Below are positions 23,702 to 32,887 of a DNA stretch of 64,000 bases, piece by piece; the first letter of the stretch is position 1, and every line of letters begins with the position of its first letter. The notes below the pieces were generated by a model, which ran no database searches, had not been told where the DNA came from, and was given only the letters and a program-made list of their open reading frames with translations. Source of the DNA: CAVQBP01 sp963848195 (GTDB taxonomy: Bacteria > Bacteroidota > Ignavibacteria > Ignavibacteriales > Ignavibacteriaceae); the NCBI GenBank assembly GCA_963848195.1, contig CAWKCY010000016.1:1-64000 (forward strand), given 5' to 3'. Both the position numbers and the translations under genes were made by a program.

Positions 23702-25066
23702 TTACAGAGAATATTCTTTTAAAAAGAAGGCAGAGCAGATGATACCAAGTTCAAAATTATTTAAATTAAAATGTTCATTAGGTGAATGGAGATTTTCGGA
23801 ATTCAAACCCAATCCCATTAAAACAACGGGTGATTTAAGACTTTTTGAAAAATCTGTAACAATAGGGATAGAGCCACCTTCTCGAATAAAAACTGTTTTC
23901 TTTCCAAAAGCTTTTTCCATTGCTTTAGAAGCAGCAATAGTTGCTTTATCATTTAAGGGAGTCAGGCTTGGTTCCCCGCCATGAAGACTTGTCACATTGA
24001 CTTTAACAGATTTTGGAGCTATTTGTTTAACATATTTTGTAAACAGTTTGAAGATCTTCTTTGAATTCTGATTAGGTACAAGCCGCATACTTATTTTTGC
24101 AGTAACCTTTGAAGGAATGACAGTTTTAGCGCCTTTACCGGTGAAACCTCCGATAATGCCATTACAGTCAAGAGTAGGGCGAATCCAAATTCTTTCGAGA
24201 GTTGAATATCCTTTTTCCCCTTTTAATTCAGCGACTTTAAGATCTTTAGCAAATTTCTTCTCAGAGAATTTCAATTTTTTATAATTTTCTTTTTCTTTTT
24301 TAGTTAATTTCACTATATCATCATAAAAACCAGGTATTGCAATCCTTCCATTTTTATCCTGAAGCTTTGAAATTATTTCCGCGAGTATATTTATAGGATT
24401 AGCAACAGATCCACCATATTCGCCGGAATGCAAGTCTCTATTCGGTCCGATAACTTCGACCTCGACATAAGTTAAACCTCTTAAACCATAAGTTAGGGAG
24501 GGTACACCAGCCTCATAGAGTGAGGTATCGGAAATCAAAACGGTATCGCATTTTAATAAATCTTTATTATGGTTTATAAACGATGTCAGGTTACTGCTGC
24601 CGATTTCTTCTTCGCCTTCGATTAAGTATTTGATATTCAAAGGGAGGCTGCCAATAGTATTGAAGAATGCTTCGACGCTTTTAATATGCATAAATACCTG
24701 CCCTTTATCATCGGTAGCTCCTCTAGCGTAAATTTTCCCATTTTTAATGACAGGATCGAAGGGGGGGTTATCCCATAATTCTATGGGATCGACGGGCTGG
24801 ACATCATAATGCCCATAAACAAGAACTGTAGGTTTACCCGGAGCACCCAGCCATTCTCCATAAACTATCGGATGCCCTTCAGTTTTAAATATCTCAACTC
24901 TACTCATACCGGCATTCTTTAGTTTACCGGAAACAAACTGAGCACATTTCAACATATCATCTTTATTTTCGGGTAAAGTACTAATACTTGGTATTTTTAG
25001 GAATTCATTTAGTTCATTAATATAATTGTCTTTATTATTTTTGATATAATTTATTACTTCCTGCAA
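23702..25066 (-). CDS. M20 family dipeptidase/peptidase
   Basis: The product has 454 residues. It shows Y-G-H-Y-D-V-Q-P (about 85-92) and R-G-A-T-D-D-K-G-Q (about 115-123), holding metal ligands and the catalytic Asp, and E-G-E-E-E-I-G-S-S-N (about 151-160) with the general-base Glu. The dimerisation lid lies between 190 and 350 (D-L-H-S-G-E-Y-G-G). M20 enzymes of this size hydrolyse dipeptides or N-acyl amino acids with two zinc ions; no signal peptide, so cytosolic. The lipoprotein gene lies 24 bases upstream on the same strand. Confidence 0.9.
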   Translation of the reverse strand: MQEVINYIKNNKDNYINELNEFLKIPSISTLPENKDDMLKCAQFVSGKLKNAGMSRVEIFKTEGHPIVYGEWLGAPGKPTVLVYGHYDVQPVDPIELWDNPPFDPVIKNGKIYARGATDDKGQVFMHIKSVEAFFNTIGSLPLNIKYLIEGEEEIGSSNLTSFINHNKDLLKCDTVLISDTSLYEAGVPSLTYGLRGLTYVEVEVIGPNRDLHSGEYGGSVANPINILAEIISKLQDKNGRIAIPGFYDDIVKLTKKEKENYKKLKFSEKKFAKDLKVAELKGEKGYSTLERIWIRPTLDCNGIIGGFTGKGAKTVIPSKVTAKISMRLVPNQNSKKIFKLFTKYVKQIAPKSVKVNVTSLHGGEPSLTPLNDKATIAASKAMEKAFGKKTVFIREGGSIPIVTDFSKSLKSPVVLMGLGLNSENLHSPNEHFNLNNFELGIICSAFFLKEYSL

Positions 25067-25090
25067 TTGAAAACTCCTTTTCCCACCTGC

Positions 25091-26146
25091 TCAGTATACA
25101 GGCCCTGTTAAATTAAACTTAAAAATGACAGGTACAAAATTATTGAAATTATTAATTGTTGTACTATCCAAATCAGCCAAAATTCTTTTAGACGGAATAA
25201 AAAAAGATTTCCAGGGATCATCCACCAGATATATATTATTATCATTATCTATAGTAATGCTTTCGAGAGAAGCAACATAGACATATTGCGGATATCCGGG
25301 AATATTTATTTGAACGTCAGATAATCCATAATCTTTAACAGTGAAGATACCGGCGGAAACTTCGAAACTCAAATGAAAAAGTTTTTTATTATTCCTATCA
25401 ACACCATAAACGGAATTATTGTTATCCGAATATAAGCCACAAATGGTATGAATGCCAAATGGTTTTGTATTTATTTGTTTAATAATTTGCAGATTTTTTT
25501 TATCGACGATAAATAGAAAAGTACTATCGGCAAATACACCGCTATCTGAGAAACCTTCCAGTCCAAGATAAAAATAATTTTTATCGACAGCCAGCCCTTC
25601 ATAGCCAATATTATCGGCAGTATATTTTAAGAAAAGCTTCTGAGGCTTAATATGCAACTTTTCTATTTGAACGACAGTATCGGAATAAACATTATTATTG
25701 TTAAATATTAATTTATAAATCCCGACATATTTTTGCTGATCGGGTTTATTTCCTTCAATGGAGAGGTAAGTAGAATTTGTATAATTATCGTGGACAATTT
25801 CTTCAAAATCCCATTTAGGAAAAGTATCAAGAAATGACACGGCATTCTTTCCAAAAAAGACAGGAGAGAAAGAAAAGATAGAATCATTTTTTATACTAAA
25901 ATGGTGGATTTTCCCAATATCATCAGCCAGTAAGAAGTTTTTTTCTCCGTCTTTACCGGAACCTAGAAAACATATACCGGAAGTTTGCTCAGTATTATAA
26001 CTTCCTGATTTTAGCCATTTAGGATAAGTCGGATCCTTCACGACATCAAAATTCCTTTTAACGGGAGAAGAACTACATCCTATAAAAAATGAAAAAAGGA
26101 ATGCTAAAGTATTAAAGAGTAAGGATTGTCCGGTTATTTTTTTCAT
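25091..26146 (-). CDS. Lipoprotein with predicted beta-propeller
   Basis: The product has 351 residues. A signal peptide with lipobox F-F-I-G-C puts the lipidated Cys at residue 24. The body has repeated blade-like strands with motifs such as D-F-E-E-I, N-I-G-Y-E-G-L-A-V-D and L-E-S-I-T-I-D-N-D-N-N-I-Y-L-V-D-D. The combination W-D-x-E-x and E-G-L resembles the esterase-like/SdiA-regulated propeller group. Function is not known; an envelope hydrolase or binding role is possible. It precedes the M20 peptidase by 24 bases, suggesting a joint role in peptide use. Confidence 0.6.
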   Translation of the reverse strand: MKKITGQSLLFNTLAFLFSFFIGCSSSPVKRNFDVVKDPTYPKWLKSGSYNTEQTSGICFLGSGKDGEKNFLLADDIGKIHHFSIKNDSIFSFSPVFFGKNAVSFLDTFPKWDFEEIVHDNYTNSTYLSIEGNKPDQQKYVGIYKLIFNNNNVYSDTVVQIEKLHIKPQKLFLKYTADNIGYEGLAVDKNYFYLGLEGFSDSGVFADSTFLFIVDKKNLQIIKQINTKPFGIHTICGLYSDNNNSVYGVDRNNKKLFHLSFEVSAGIFTVKDYGLSDVQINIPGYPQYVYVASLESITIDNDNNIYLVDDPWKSFFIPSKRILADLDSTTINNFNNFVPVIFKFNLTGPVY

Positions 26147-26206
26147 TATTTAAATATAATAAAAAAAATTAATGCCTGCGATTGCTTTAAAAATTCTTAT
26201 TAAGTG

Positions 26207-26361
26207 AAGTTACGCAAGTTCTATGTATTTAAAATAAAGATAAATAAAAAGTATAAAATTGTTCAAAATTTAAGGTATGAGATTCTTCCCACAAAAGCGT
26301 CGCAAAAGCGGAACAGGCACTCCACTTCGTTTCGTTCAGAATGACAATGTTTGCGTAACTT
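26207..26361 (+). repeat. MITE-like element A
   Basis: AAGTTACGCAA at the left is complementary to TTGCGTAACTT at the right. The interior carries GAGATTCTTC and CTTCGTTTCGTTCAGAATGA. It is about 155 bp with no coding capacity. Related elements lie at 48127, 55053 and 62933. Confidence 0.8.
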
Positions 26362-26491
26362 AAGTTATTAAGATAATTAAGATAATTCTTTCAAATTCTA
26401 TGGAAGTTCTCCAGAGGGGTGAGTGAAAATATTGAAAAAAGTCTACCTTCAGTAAAGTGGCTAAAGCCAATTTTATTTTTTATTCATTATT

Positions 26492-26511
26492 CCCTTGGCT
26501 GAAGCCAAGGG
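26492..26511 (+). repeat. Dispersed hairpin (CCCTTGGCT type)
   Basis: CCCTTGGCT-GA-AGCCAAGGG is a perfect 9-bp stem. A smaller TGGCTAAAGCCA stem lies 35 bases to the left. The tail CAATAGATAGAG matches text at 17160. Confidence 0.8.
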
Positions 26512-26590
26512 CAATAGATAGAGTTTCTATAATCTCTATGCAAAAAACAGTTACCTTGTTAAACGATAGCTCCTTTTATATATTAACTTT

Positions 26591-27985
26591 ATGATTTTAT
26601 ATAAATACATTTTAAAAAATCATTTTATCCCTTTTGTTTTTTCGACAATTACTTTAATGGGAATTTTCATTTTACAATTTATGATGAAGTTCGCGGATAA
26701 ACTGGTCGGAAAGGGATTAAATACTTGGGTCATAATTAAATTGATTTCATTTAATCTTGCCTGGATGGTTGTACTAGTTATACCAATGGCGACATTAGTA
26801 GCTACCCTAATGGCATTCGGAAACATGTCACAAAATAATGAAATAACAATAATAAAATCATCGGGGGTAAGCTTATATAAAATGATGGCGGCACCTTTAA
26901 TTGCAAGTGCGGTTATATGTTATCTTTTATTTCTGTTTGATAATGATGTCCTTCCGGATGCAAACCATCAAGCAAAGCTTTTAGGACAGGAGATAAGCAG
27001 ATTAAAACCAACCTTATCACTGGAGCCTGGAGTATTCTCACAGGAAGTATCTAATTATGCAATATTAGTAAGAGGAATTAATAATAAGACTAATGAACTT
27101 TCAGAAATTACTATTTATGATTATTCAAATCCGGGAAAAATAAATATAGTTACTGCAAAAAAAGGAGAAATTTTCTTCACAAATGATCAGACGAAATTGA
27201 TAATGTCTTTACATGATGGTGAGATACACGAATCGGAAGTTGGAAATACAAACCTTTATAGGAAATTGATATTTAAGAGGCACAGGATAACAATGGATGC
27301 CGAACAATTTTCTTTTCAGCAATCAAATTTCAGTAGTTCAAGAGGAGAAAGAGAATTAGGAACCTCAGCAATGCGAGCGATAGTAGACAGCTTAAGAGTA
27401 TTAAATGAATCAACCGTTGAAAATTTAAAGAAAGACAGCAGAAAATTATTCTTTATAGGAGATTCATTGAAAAATCCCGGTCAACAATTGAAGATAAAAG
27501 ATAAAGATCTGATTTACTCAAGTGTTTTAAATAAAGTTAATAATTCAAAGAATATTTTAATATCGGACTTTAACAGACTGAGATACTGGCAGGATGAAAT
27601 TAATAAATATCTTGTAGAGATATATAAAAAATACGCAATCCCGGTTGCATGTATAGTATTCATTTTAATAGGAGCTCCATTAGGAACCATGACAAAAAAG
27701 GGAGGTTTTGGTATAGCGGCGAGTATAAGTTTATTTTTCTTCCTTATTTATTGGGCATGTCTAATAGGAGGTGAAAAGTTAGCGGATAGGAGTTTATTAT
27801 CTCCATTCATGGGAATGTGGATAGCAAATATAATATTGGGAATAGCAGGGATGATTTTAACATACAGAACAGTTAAGGAAACAGTCACATTAGATTTTAG
27901 CTGGATTAAAAAAATCATGCCGAAGCAATGGAGAGAAATCCAGGAAAAAGAAGAAGAAGAAATGCTGAATGAAAATTATAGATAA
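26591..27985 (+). CDS. lptF: LptF-type permease (LptF/LptG family)
   Basis: The product has 464 residues. Three N-terminal membrane helices (about 12-32, 52-78, 100-120) and three C-terminal ones (about 345-366, 372-395, 402-425) flank a periplasmic domain, the YjgP/YjgQ layout. With the ABC ATPase LptB, LptF and LptG extract lipopolysaccharide from the inner membrane. The periplasmic part is longer than in E. coli LptF (366 residues) and includes a charged insertion around 250-330. The last 17 bases overlap the next gene, so they are translationally coupled. Confidence 0.9.
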   Translation: MILYKYILKNHFIPFVFSTITLMGIFILQFMMKFADKLVGKGLNTWVIIKLISFNLAWMVVLVIPMATLVATLMAFGNMSQNNEITIIKSSGVSLYKMMAAPLIASAVICYLLFLFDNDVLPDANHQAKLLGQEISRLKPTLSLEPGVFSQEVSNYAILVRGINNKTNELSEITIYDYSNPGKINIVTAKKGEIFFTNDQTKLIMSLHDGEIHESEVGNTNLYRKLIFKRHRITMDAEQFSFQQSNFSSSRGERELGTSAMRAIVDSLRVLNESTVENLKKDSRKLFFIGDSLKNPGQQLKIKDKDLIYSSVLNKVNNSKNILISDFNRLRYWQDEINKYLVEIYKKYAIPVACIVFILIGAPLGTMTKKGGFGIAASISLFFFLIYWACLIGGEKLADRSLLSPFMGMWIANIILGIAGMILTYRTVKETVTLDFSWIKKIMPKQWREIQEKEEEEMLNENYR

Positions 27986-29051
27986 GTATTTAATTAAACA
28001 GTTTCTTCAGACTATCTTTTTTGGACTAATTGCATTTACTTTGCTTTTTGTAGTAATAGATATGATGGAGAACCTTGATGATTTTATAGATCAAAGTGTA
28101 CCATTCGGAATAATTCTTCATTACTACCTAGTATTTTCACCTGACATTATAAAATTAATGACTCCAGTATCGGTATTATTCGGAGCTTTATTTACAGTCG
28201 GCAAAGTTTCAAATCTAAGTGAGCTTACAGCAATAAAAGCAAGTGGAATAAGCATGTATAGATTTATGGCTCCATTTGTGTTGACTACAATAATGATAAG
28301 CATATTATCTATTTATTTTTCCGGTTACATTGTACCAATGGCAAATAAAACCAAATTAAATATTCAGTTAAACTATTTAAAGAAGGGTTATGTATATACC
28401 GGGGGGAATATATTCTTCCAGGATTCGCCATCTAGAATAATTAATATTGCTTTTTTTGATAATGCTGAGAATCAGGCTAACAGGGTAGGTATCCAGGAAT
28501 TTGAGAAGAAAGATCTTACACATATGATCTCAAGGATTGATGCGGCAAAAATGGTTTATGATTCATTAAGTCATTCATGGATAGCTTATAACGGAGTTAA
28601 AAGAACATTCAACAGGAGAGAAGAAGGTGCAAAATATTTTTCAAAACTCAATCTTGATTATTTAAGATTCAAGCCTTCTGATTTATTAACAAAGCAGCAA
28701 AAACCGGAAGAGATGAACTTAAGTGAATTAGGCAAATCTATTGAGTCTCAAGAAAAAGCAGGATTAAATGCAACAAATACATTAATAGAATATTATTCAA
28801 GATTTTCATTTCCAATGGCAAGTTTAGTAGTAGTGCTTTTTGGTCTACCTATTTCTGCAAATAAAAGAAAAGGTGGATTAGCAGTGCAGGTAGGGATCAA
28901 TATTTTAATTACTTTTATTTATTTAGTATTCATGCAAATCAGCTTAGCTTTTGGAAAGAACGGAGTGTTAAACCCGATGCTAACGGCATGGTTTGCTGAT
29001 ATGGTTTTTTTAGCAGGGGCTTTTGTGAATCTTCCGCGCGTAAGACAATAA
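27969..29051 (+). CDS. lptG: LptG-type permease (LptF/LptG family)
   Basis: The product has 360 residues with the six-helix layout of LptG: helices near 12-35, 60-80, 98-120 and then about 275-295, 305-325, 332-350. Motifs such as S-E-L-T-A-I-K-A-S-G-I-S and the closing F-P-M-A-S-L-V-V-V-L-F-G-L-P are typical. It follows lptF with a 17-base overlap. No lptA, lptC or lptB is in this window. Confidence 0.9.
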   Translation: MKIIDKYLIKQFLQTIFFGLIAFTLLFVVIDMMENLDDFIDQSVPFGIILHYYLVFSPDIIKLMTPVSVLFGALFTVGKVSNLSELTAIKASGISMYRFMAPFVLTTIMISILSIYFSGYIVPMANKTKLNIQLNYLKKGYVYTGGNIFFQDSPSRIINIAFFDNAENQANRVGIQEFEKKDLTHMISRIDAAKMVYDSLSHSWIAYNGVKRTFNRREEGAKYFSKLNLDYLRFKPSDLLTKQQKPEEMNLSELGKSIESQEKAGLNATNTLIEYYSRFSFPMASLVVVLFGLPISANKRKGGLAVQVGINILITFIYLVFMQISLAFGKNGVLNPMLTAWFADMVFLAGAFVNLPRVRQ

Positions 29052-29168
29052 AGGTGAACAAATTACAAAAGACAAATTACAAATAAATTTCAATATTTAA
29101 TTCACAATGTCCGAAATGTGAGGCTCTCGAATTTGAAACTAAAGATTGGAAAATCAGTGGTTAACAAG

Positions 29169-29188
29169 TTGCTCCCTATGGGGAGCAA
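29169..29188. terminator. Short hairpin between convergent genes
   Basis: TTGCTCCC-TATG-GGGAGCAA forms a perfect 8-bp stem between lptG and the DUF5723 gene. T-runs are weak on both sides, so termination is likely but not certain. Confidence 0.5.
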
Positions 29189-29215
29189 AATGTTATGTTA
29201 GAGTAGAAGGAAAAC

Positions 29216-30631
29216 CTAATTAAACTTCCATCGGGATCCGAAAGAAACTGAGATATGTTTGGCTGAATTGGGAGCGACGACTGAATTCATATCAGAAGTA
29301 GCAAAGTTGAGCTCAACTAAACCGGCATCTATTCCTAGTCCAAGAGCCCAGTTGAAACCGGCCCATCCGCCAAAAGATAATCCGGTTCTGATATAAGGAA
29401 TCCAGTCCATAGGTTTCCATTCAGTTCCAATAGAGACCCTTGCCCTGGTACTATTTCCAGGGAGGTCATTTAATCCCTGATTGTAATCCACACCTAATAA
29501 TAATGATCCTGGGATGATACTTTCTTTCATAAAATATGAAAAGCCGAATCTCAGAGCAGTCGGCAGACTTGTTGTGAAAGAATTTATATAAAAGCCTTTA
29601 CCTTTTAATTTATCTCCAAGAGAATCAACTTGATCTTTATTTGAGATATCATCGAGATAGATATCACCCAAAGCAGAATAGGTTGCAGCTCTTTGGTTCC
29701 ACTTTATAGAACCCAGATCAGTAACAGCAAAGGAAACATTTAATATAGGAGAGATAGAAGCAGAGAGACCAAAATCCACTCCAAGTCCGGTGCCTGCAGG
29801 AGAAGGAAACGGAGAGAAGCTTGATTTATAATCAGTAGAATCAAAATCGTAATTAACGCCGAAGTTATTAGAAAAGGCAGAATAACCCACCATGTCTGCG
29901 GTACCGGTTATTTCATACTGTGAATTAGTTTCCAAATTTGTATTAACTCTATCTGTACCGACATAATAAAAGCCACTAATATATTTAAAAGTGATACCGG
30001 CAAACAACTTGTCTAAGAAATTAGGACCCGGTAATTCCCTGGCGTATGATAAAGAGTAGTCACGGAGCCACCATGATTTTATATTTGCTTCACTAAAAGA
30101 ATAGACTTGTTCAATAGTATTACCATATAACGGAATTTCAACTAAAGATTGGGGGACTTTTAAATAACCTCCGATAAAATCACTTACCGAAATACCTACA
30201 GCGCCGGCATTATCATTTATTTTCCATGAAGCTGAGAAAAATCTGATAGCAGCATTTAAAAAGACATCCCCGCCATCTTTAAAGAGATTTTTTAATCTTT
30301 CCTTATCCTGATCATTTAAATACCTGCTTTCACCATTAACACCGCCAAAATAATAGTTAAAATCTTCAATTGAAAGGAAGTCGGTTCCGCTCCTTAAAGA
30401 TGTAGATGGAAGGGGTAATATAGTTGAAAATTCGAAATGGCCATTTTCATTATACATTAAATTAGCAGGATTTATTCCGATAGAATTAATACCTCTTGAG
30501 GCAGCAGTATAAGTTTTAGCCATTCCCATACTACGTGCATCGAAGCTTCCAACGGATCCATATTGAGCATGAACCTGGAAAGAGAGGCTAAATAAAAAAA
30601 TTATGGAAACAAGTATTCTATTGATTGACAT
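29216..30631 (-). CDS. DUF5723-like outer-membrane protein
   Basis: The product has 471 residues with a signal peptide cleaved near V-H-A-Q (residues 20-23). The mature N-terminus S-V-G-S-F-D-A-R-S-M-G-M-A-K-T-Y-T-A and G-I-N-P-A-N-L is the signature of DUF5723/PorV-like envelope proteins of Bacteroidota, and the rest has alternating strands and ends in V-S-F-G-S-R-W-K-F-N, a beta-barrel type C-terminus. It likely sits in the outer membrane. It starts 1 base after the stop of the lipoprotein gene upstream, so the two form an operon and may form a complex. Exact role unknown. Confidence 0.8.
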   Translation of the reverse strand: MSINRILVSIIFLFSLSFQVHAQYGSVGSFDARSMGMAKTYTAASRGINSIGINPANLMYNENGHFEFSTILPLPSTSLRSGTDFLSIEDFNYYFGGVNGESRYLNDQDKERLKNLFKDGGDVFLNAAIRFFSASWKINDNAGAVGISVSDFIGGYLKVPQSLVEIPLYGNTIEQVYSFSEANIKSWWLRDYSLSYARELPGPNFLDKLFAGITFKYISGFYYVGTDRVNTNLETNSQYEITGTADMVGYSAFSNNFGVNYDFDSTDYKSSFSPFPSPAGTGLGVDFGLSASISPILNVSFAVTDLGSIKWNQRAATYSALGDIYLDDISNKDQVDSLGDKLKGKGFYINSFTTSLPTALRFGFSYFMKESIIPGSLLLGVDYNQGLNDLPGNSTRARVSIGTEWKPMDWIPYIRTGLSFGGWAGFNWALGLGIDAGLVELNFATSDMNSVVAPNSAKHISVSFGSRWKFN

Positions 30632-30632
30632 A

Positions 30633-32249
30633 TCAATTACCGGGATTTACATTATATTTAATATTGCCCACTGCACGTATTGAAACCCAATCACTGGCTT
30701 TTAATAAAACACGAGCGGGATTAGTTTGATTAGAAGAAGAAGTTTCCAAAGTCACGGATAAAATTGCATAATAAGCTTTAGAGAAATTTTGAATTTGAGA
30801 TGAACTTAAATTTATTGTTTGAGTGCTTTGAGAAGCATCAGTAACCTGGCCATTAGAAAGATTTACTTCTGCTCCTGAAAACTGCAGAGAATCGAGTCCG
30901 TCAGAACCTGTAGTAAGAGTAGTTAAGGGATGATAATTTGAATCGGTTAAAATTATTTTAATCCAGGAAGTTAAAGGGATATAATTATTAACCTGAATGC
31001 TAATATCGGCAGCCCTACCATCAGCGAGAGCATCTCTATTTGATTGTTTCATATTTAACTCAACAGTATCTAAAAGAGTTGATTTTTTGATAGTAAGCTG
31101 AGCATTTGAATTCAGATCAATTCCCTGAGTAGTCAAATAAGATTCCATTTTAATAGAATCCTGTTCTGTAACAGTTTTATAATTTTGGTCATCATCAGGA
31201 TTCATAATGGGTGAAGTACTAATCAACATTTCATCGGGGATAAACGAAACGAAATCGTTAATGGTACTATTGGATTCATTGAAAACAGTATCAACAGTTC
31301 CCAATTTAAAATTTATAGTAGAAGAAGCGGGACTGTTAATTTCAGAATTTGTTTTAAAAGTTAATTGTTCCTGTTGATTATCCGATAAGCTCTGCCCGGT
31401 AATTTGAAGATTTCTTAATTCAAGTTCGAAAGGATCGGGATTAGAAGATAAATACTGTGCTTTTAATTTCATTACAGCGCCGGCTAAATAAATATTTCCT
31501 TTGAAATTCGAAATATCACTTCCGAGTTCTAATTTGACATTATGTTCAATCGGATCGAGGGGTTTGGGAGGGAAATAACCAGTTGCTGATTTAAACTTAA
31601 AACCTGAACTGATAAAGCCAATATTTGCATCTGCCGTATTAGAAGAAGAAGATGCAGTGACTTTAATTAACATTCCATTATCTAGAGCCGAGGATTGAGA
31701 TTCCGGTTTTAGATATACATGGTCATTAAGTATGGTACCAATAGAACCGGAATCTCCCGGAGCCAGATTTAATTGAGAGCTTACAACATTACCATATTGA
31801 TCTTTTATACCTGGAATTTTAATATAAATAGAGATGTTTTCAGAATTTGATTTATTAAATGCGTGAAAATTTAACAGACCTTCTCTAAAAACGGCTTTAC
31901 TTAACTTTATTTTACCAGGGAAAGGTAAATAAATGTCGAATTCAACATTTTCCGCAATAATATTTTCTTCGGTAGATATAGATTCAGAAGATTCGTCCAG
32001 GTATTCGGCAACTCCCGTAGAATATTCATAAACTTCCGAGCTAAAAATATAATTGCTATCGGAATCGAGATCAATATATTTTTGTGTTTTAATTATATCC
32101 GACAGTTTATATGTTTTATTGGTGATAGGAACATTGAAATTAGTATCCCATTTAGGAGCCACAATATCATTAGGCAGTTTAACACACCCGGTAAAGCCAA
32201 CAACAAGTATAATTACTAAAATTGAAACTCTGTATTTCATCTTCATCAC
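30633..32249 (-). CDS. Large hypothetical lipoprotein
   Basis: The product has 538 residues. The signal ends in the lipobox V-G-F-T-G-C with Cys at about residue 22. The mature region is Ser/Thr/Asn-rich and dominated by beta-strand text, with a repeated pattern N-P-D-P-F-E-L-E-L and L-N-L-A-P-G-D-S-G-S. I do not recognise a named family. It is encoded directly before the DUF5723-like barrel on the same strand, with a 1-base gap, so it is plausibly its surface or periplasmic partner. Confidence 0.6.
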   Translation of the reverse strand: MMKMKYRVSILVIILVVGFTGCVKLPNDIVAPKWDTNFNVPITNKTYKLSDIIKTQKYIDLDSDSNYIFSSEVYEYSTGVAEYLDESSESISTEENIIAENVEFDIYLPFPGKIKLSKAVFREGLLNFHAFNKSNSENISIYIKIPGIKDQYGNVVSSQLNLAPGDSGSIGTILNDHVYLKPESQSSALDNGMLIKVTASSSSNTADANIGFISSGFKFKSATGYFPPKPLDPIEHNVKLELGSDISNFKGNIYLAGAVMKLKAQYLSSNPDPFELELRNLQITGQSLSDNQQEQLTFKTNSEINSPASSTINFKLGTVDTVFNESNSTINDFVSFIPDEMLISTSPIMNPDDDQNYKTVTEQDSIKMESYLTTQGIDLNSNAQLTIKKSTLLDTVELNMKQSNRDALADGRAADISIQVNNYIPLTSWIKIILTDSNYHPLTTLTTGSDGLDSLQFSGAEVNLSNGQVTDASQSTQTINLSSSQIQNFSKAYYAILSVTLETSSSNQTNPARVLLKASDWVSIRAVGNIKYNVNPGN

Positions 32250-32482
32250 TAACTTCTTTATATTATTTGAGAAACTCTTTTAAAAAGTATGCGTTTGGTC
32301 ACATGTATAGGACCGTTTTTATTATCGTAAATTTGATGAAGAAGTTTAGTGTAATAGATGATGAAATAGGTGAATATTACTTACTTAGGAGATATAGAAT
32401 AATGAGATGAGTATTGAGTACAAGATGCCAGATTCAGGATACATTAAATAAAAAGACGTGGGGGCTTAATTTTCCTCTTAAA

Positions 32483-32502
32483 CCAATGGATAAATCCATT
32501 GG
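32483..32502 (+). repeat. Dispersed hairpin, copy 3 with compensatory changes
   Basis: CCAATGGAT-AA-ATCCATTGG keeps a perfect 9-bp stem although two positions per arm differ from copies 1 and 2. It is followed by the same TTAATGATATTAACA tail. The surrounding 32250-32540 interval has no other feature. Confidence 0.85.
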
Positions 32503-32540
32503 TTAATGATATTAACAGCTTCTAAATCCAAGGCAATGCT

Positions 32541-32870
32541 TTAGTTTACTTTTTCGTCTTTAACGGGAGGGACGAAGCCGAAATGCTGGTTCGGCGGAGT
32601 ATCAATCTTGATTTCACCGAACCTTGCTTCAAATTTATCTATATTTTCTTTCAGAGCTTTCAAAAACATTTTAGCGTGCTGTGGGGTAGTGATTATGCGA
32701 GCGTGAACCTTAGCTTTTGGAACTCCGGGAACTATTCTTGTAAAATCAATAATAAACTCGGCAGGAGAATGAGTTATAATCGCCAAGTTAGAATAGATTC
32801 CTTCTGCTTCTTTTTCACCTAATTCGATATTGATTTGCTGACCTTGCGGTTGATTATTATTCTGAGTCAT
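32541..32870 (-). CDS. DUF3467 family protein
   Basis: The product has 109 residues. The core Y-S-N-L-A-I-I-T-H-S-P-A-E-F-I-I-D-F-T-R-I, P-G-V-P-K-A-K-V-H-A-R-I and T-P-Q-H-A-K-M-F matches DUF3467, a small cytosolic family common in Bacteroidota and relatives with unknown function. The Gln/Asn-rich N-terminus is disordered. It starts 17 bases after the stop of the TPR lipoprotein gene and is likely co-transcribed with it. Confidence 0.88.
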   Translation of the reverse strand: MTQNNNQPQGQQINIELGEKEAEGIYSNLAIITHSPAEFIIDFTRIVPGVPKAKVHARIITTPQHAKMFLKALKENIDKFEARFGEIKIDTPPNQHFGFVPPVKDEKVN

Positions 32871-32887
32871 AAAAATCTAATAAAAAT

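Larger units (their letters stand above)
26147..26590. other. Intergenic region with MITE-like element and hairpin
   Basis: Carries the element at 26207-26361 and a GGCTAAAGCC-type hairpin pair at 26456-26511; no gene. It separates divergent transcription units. Confidence 0.7.
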
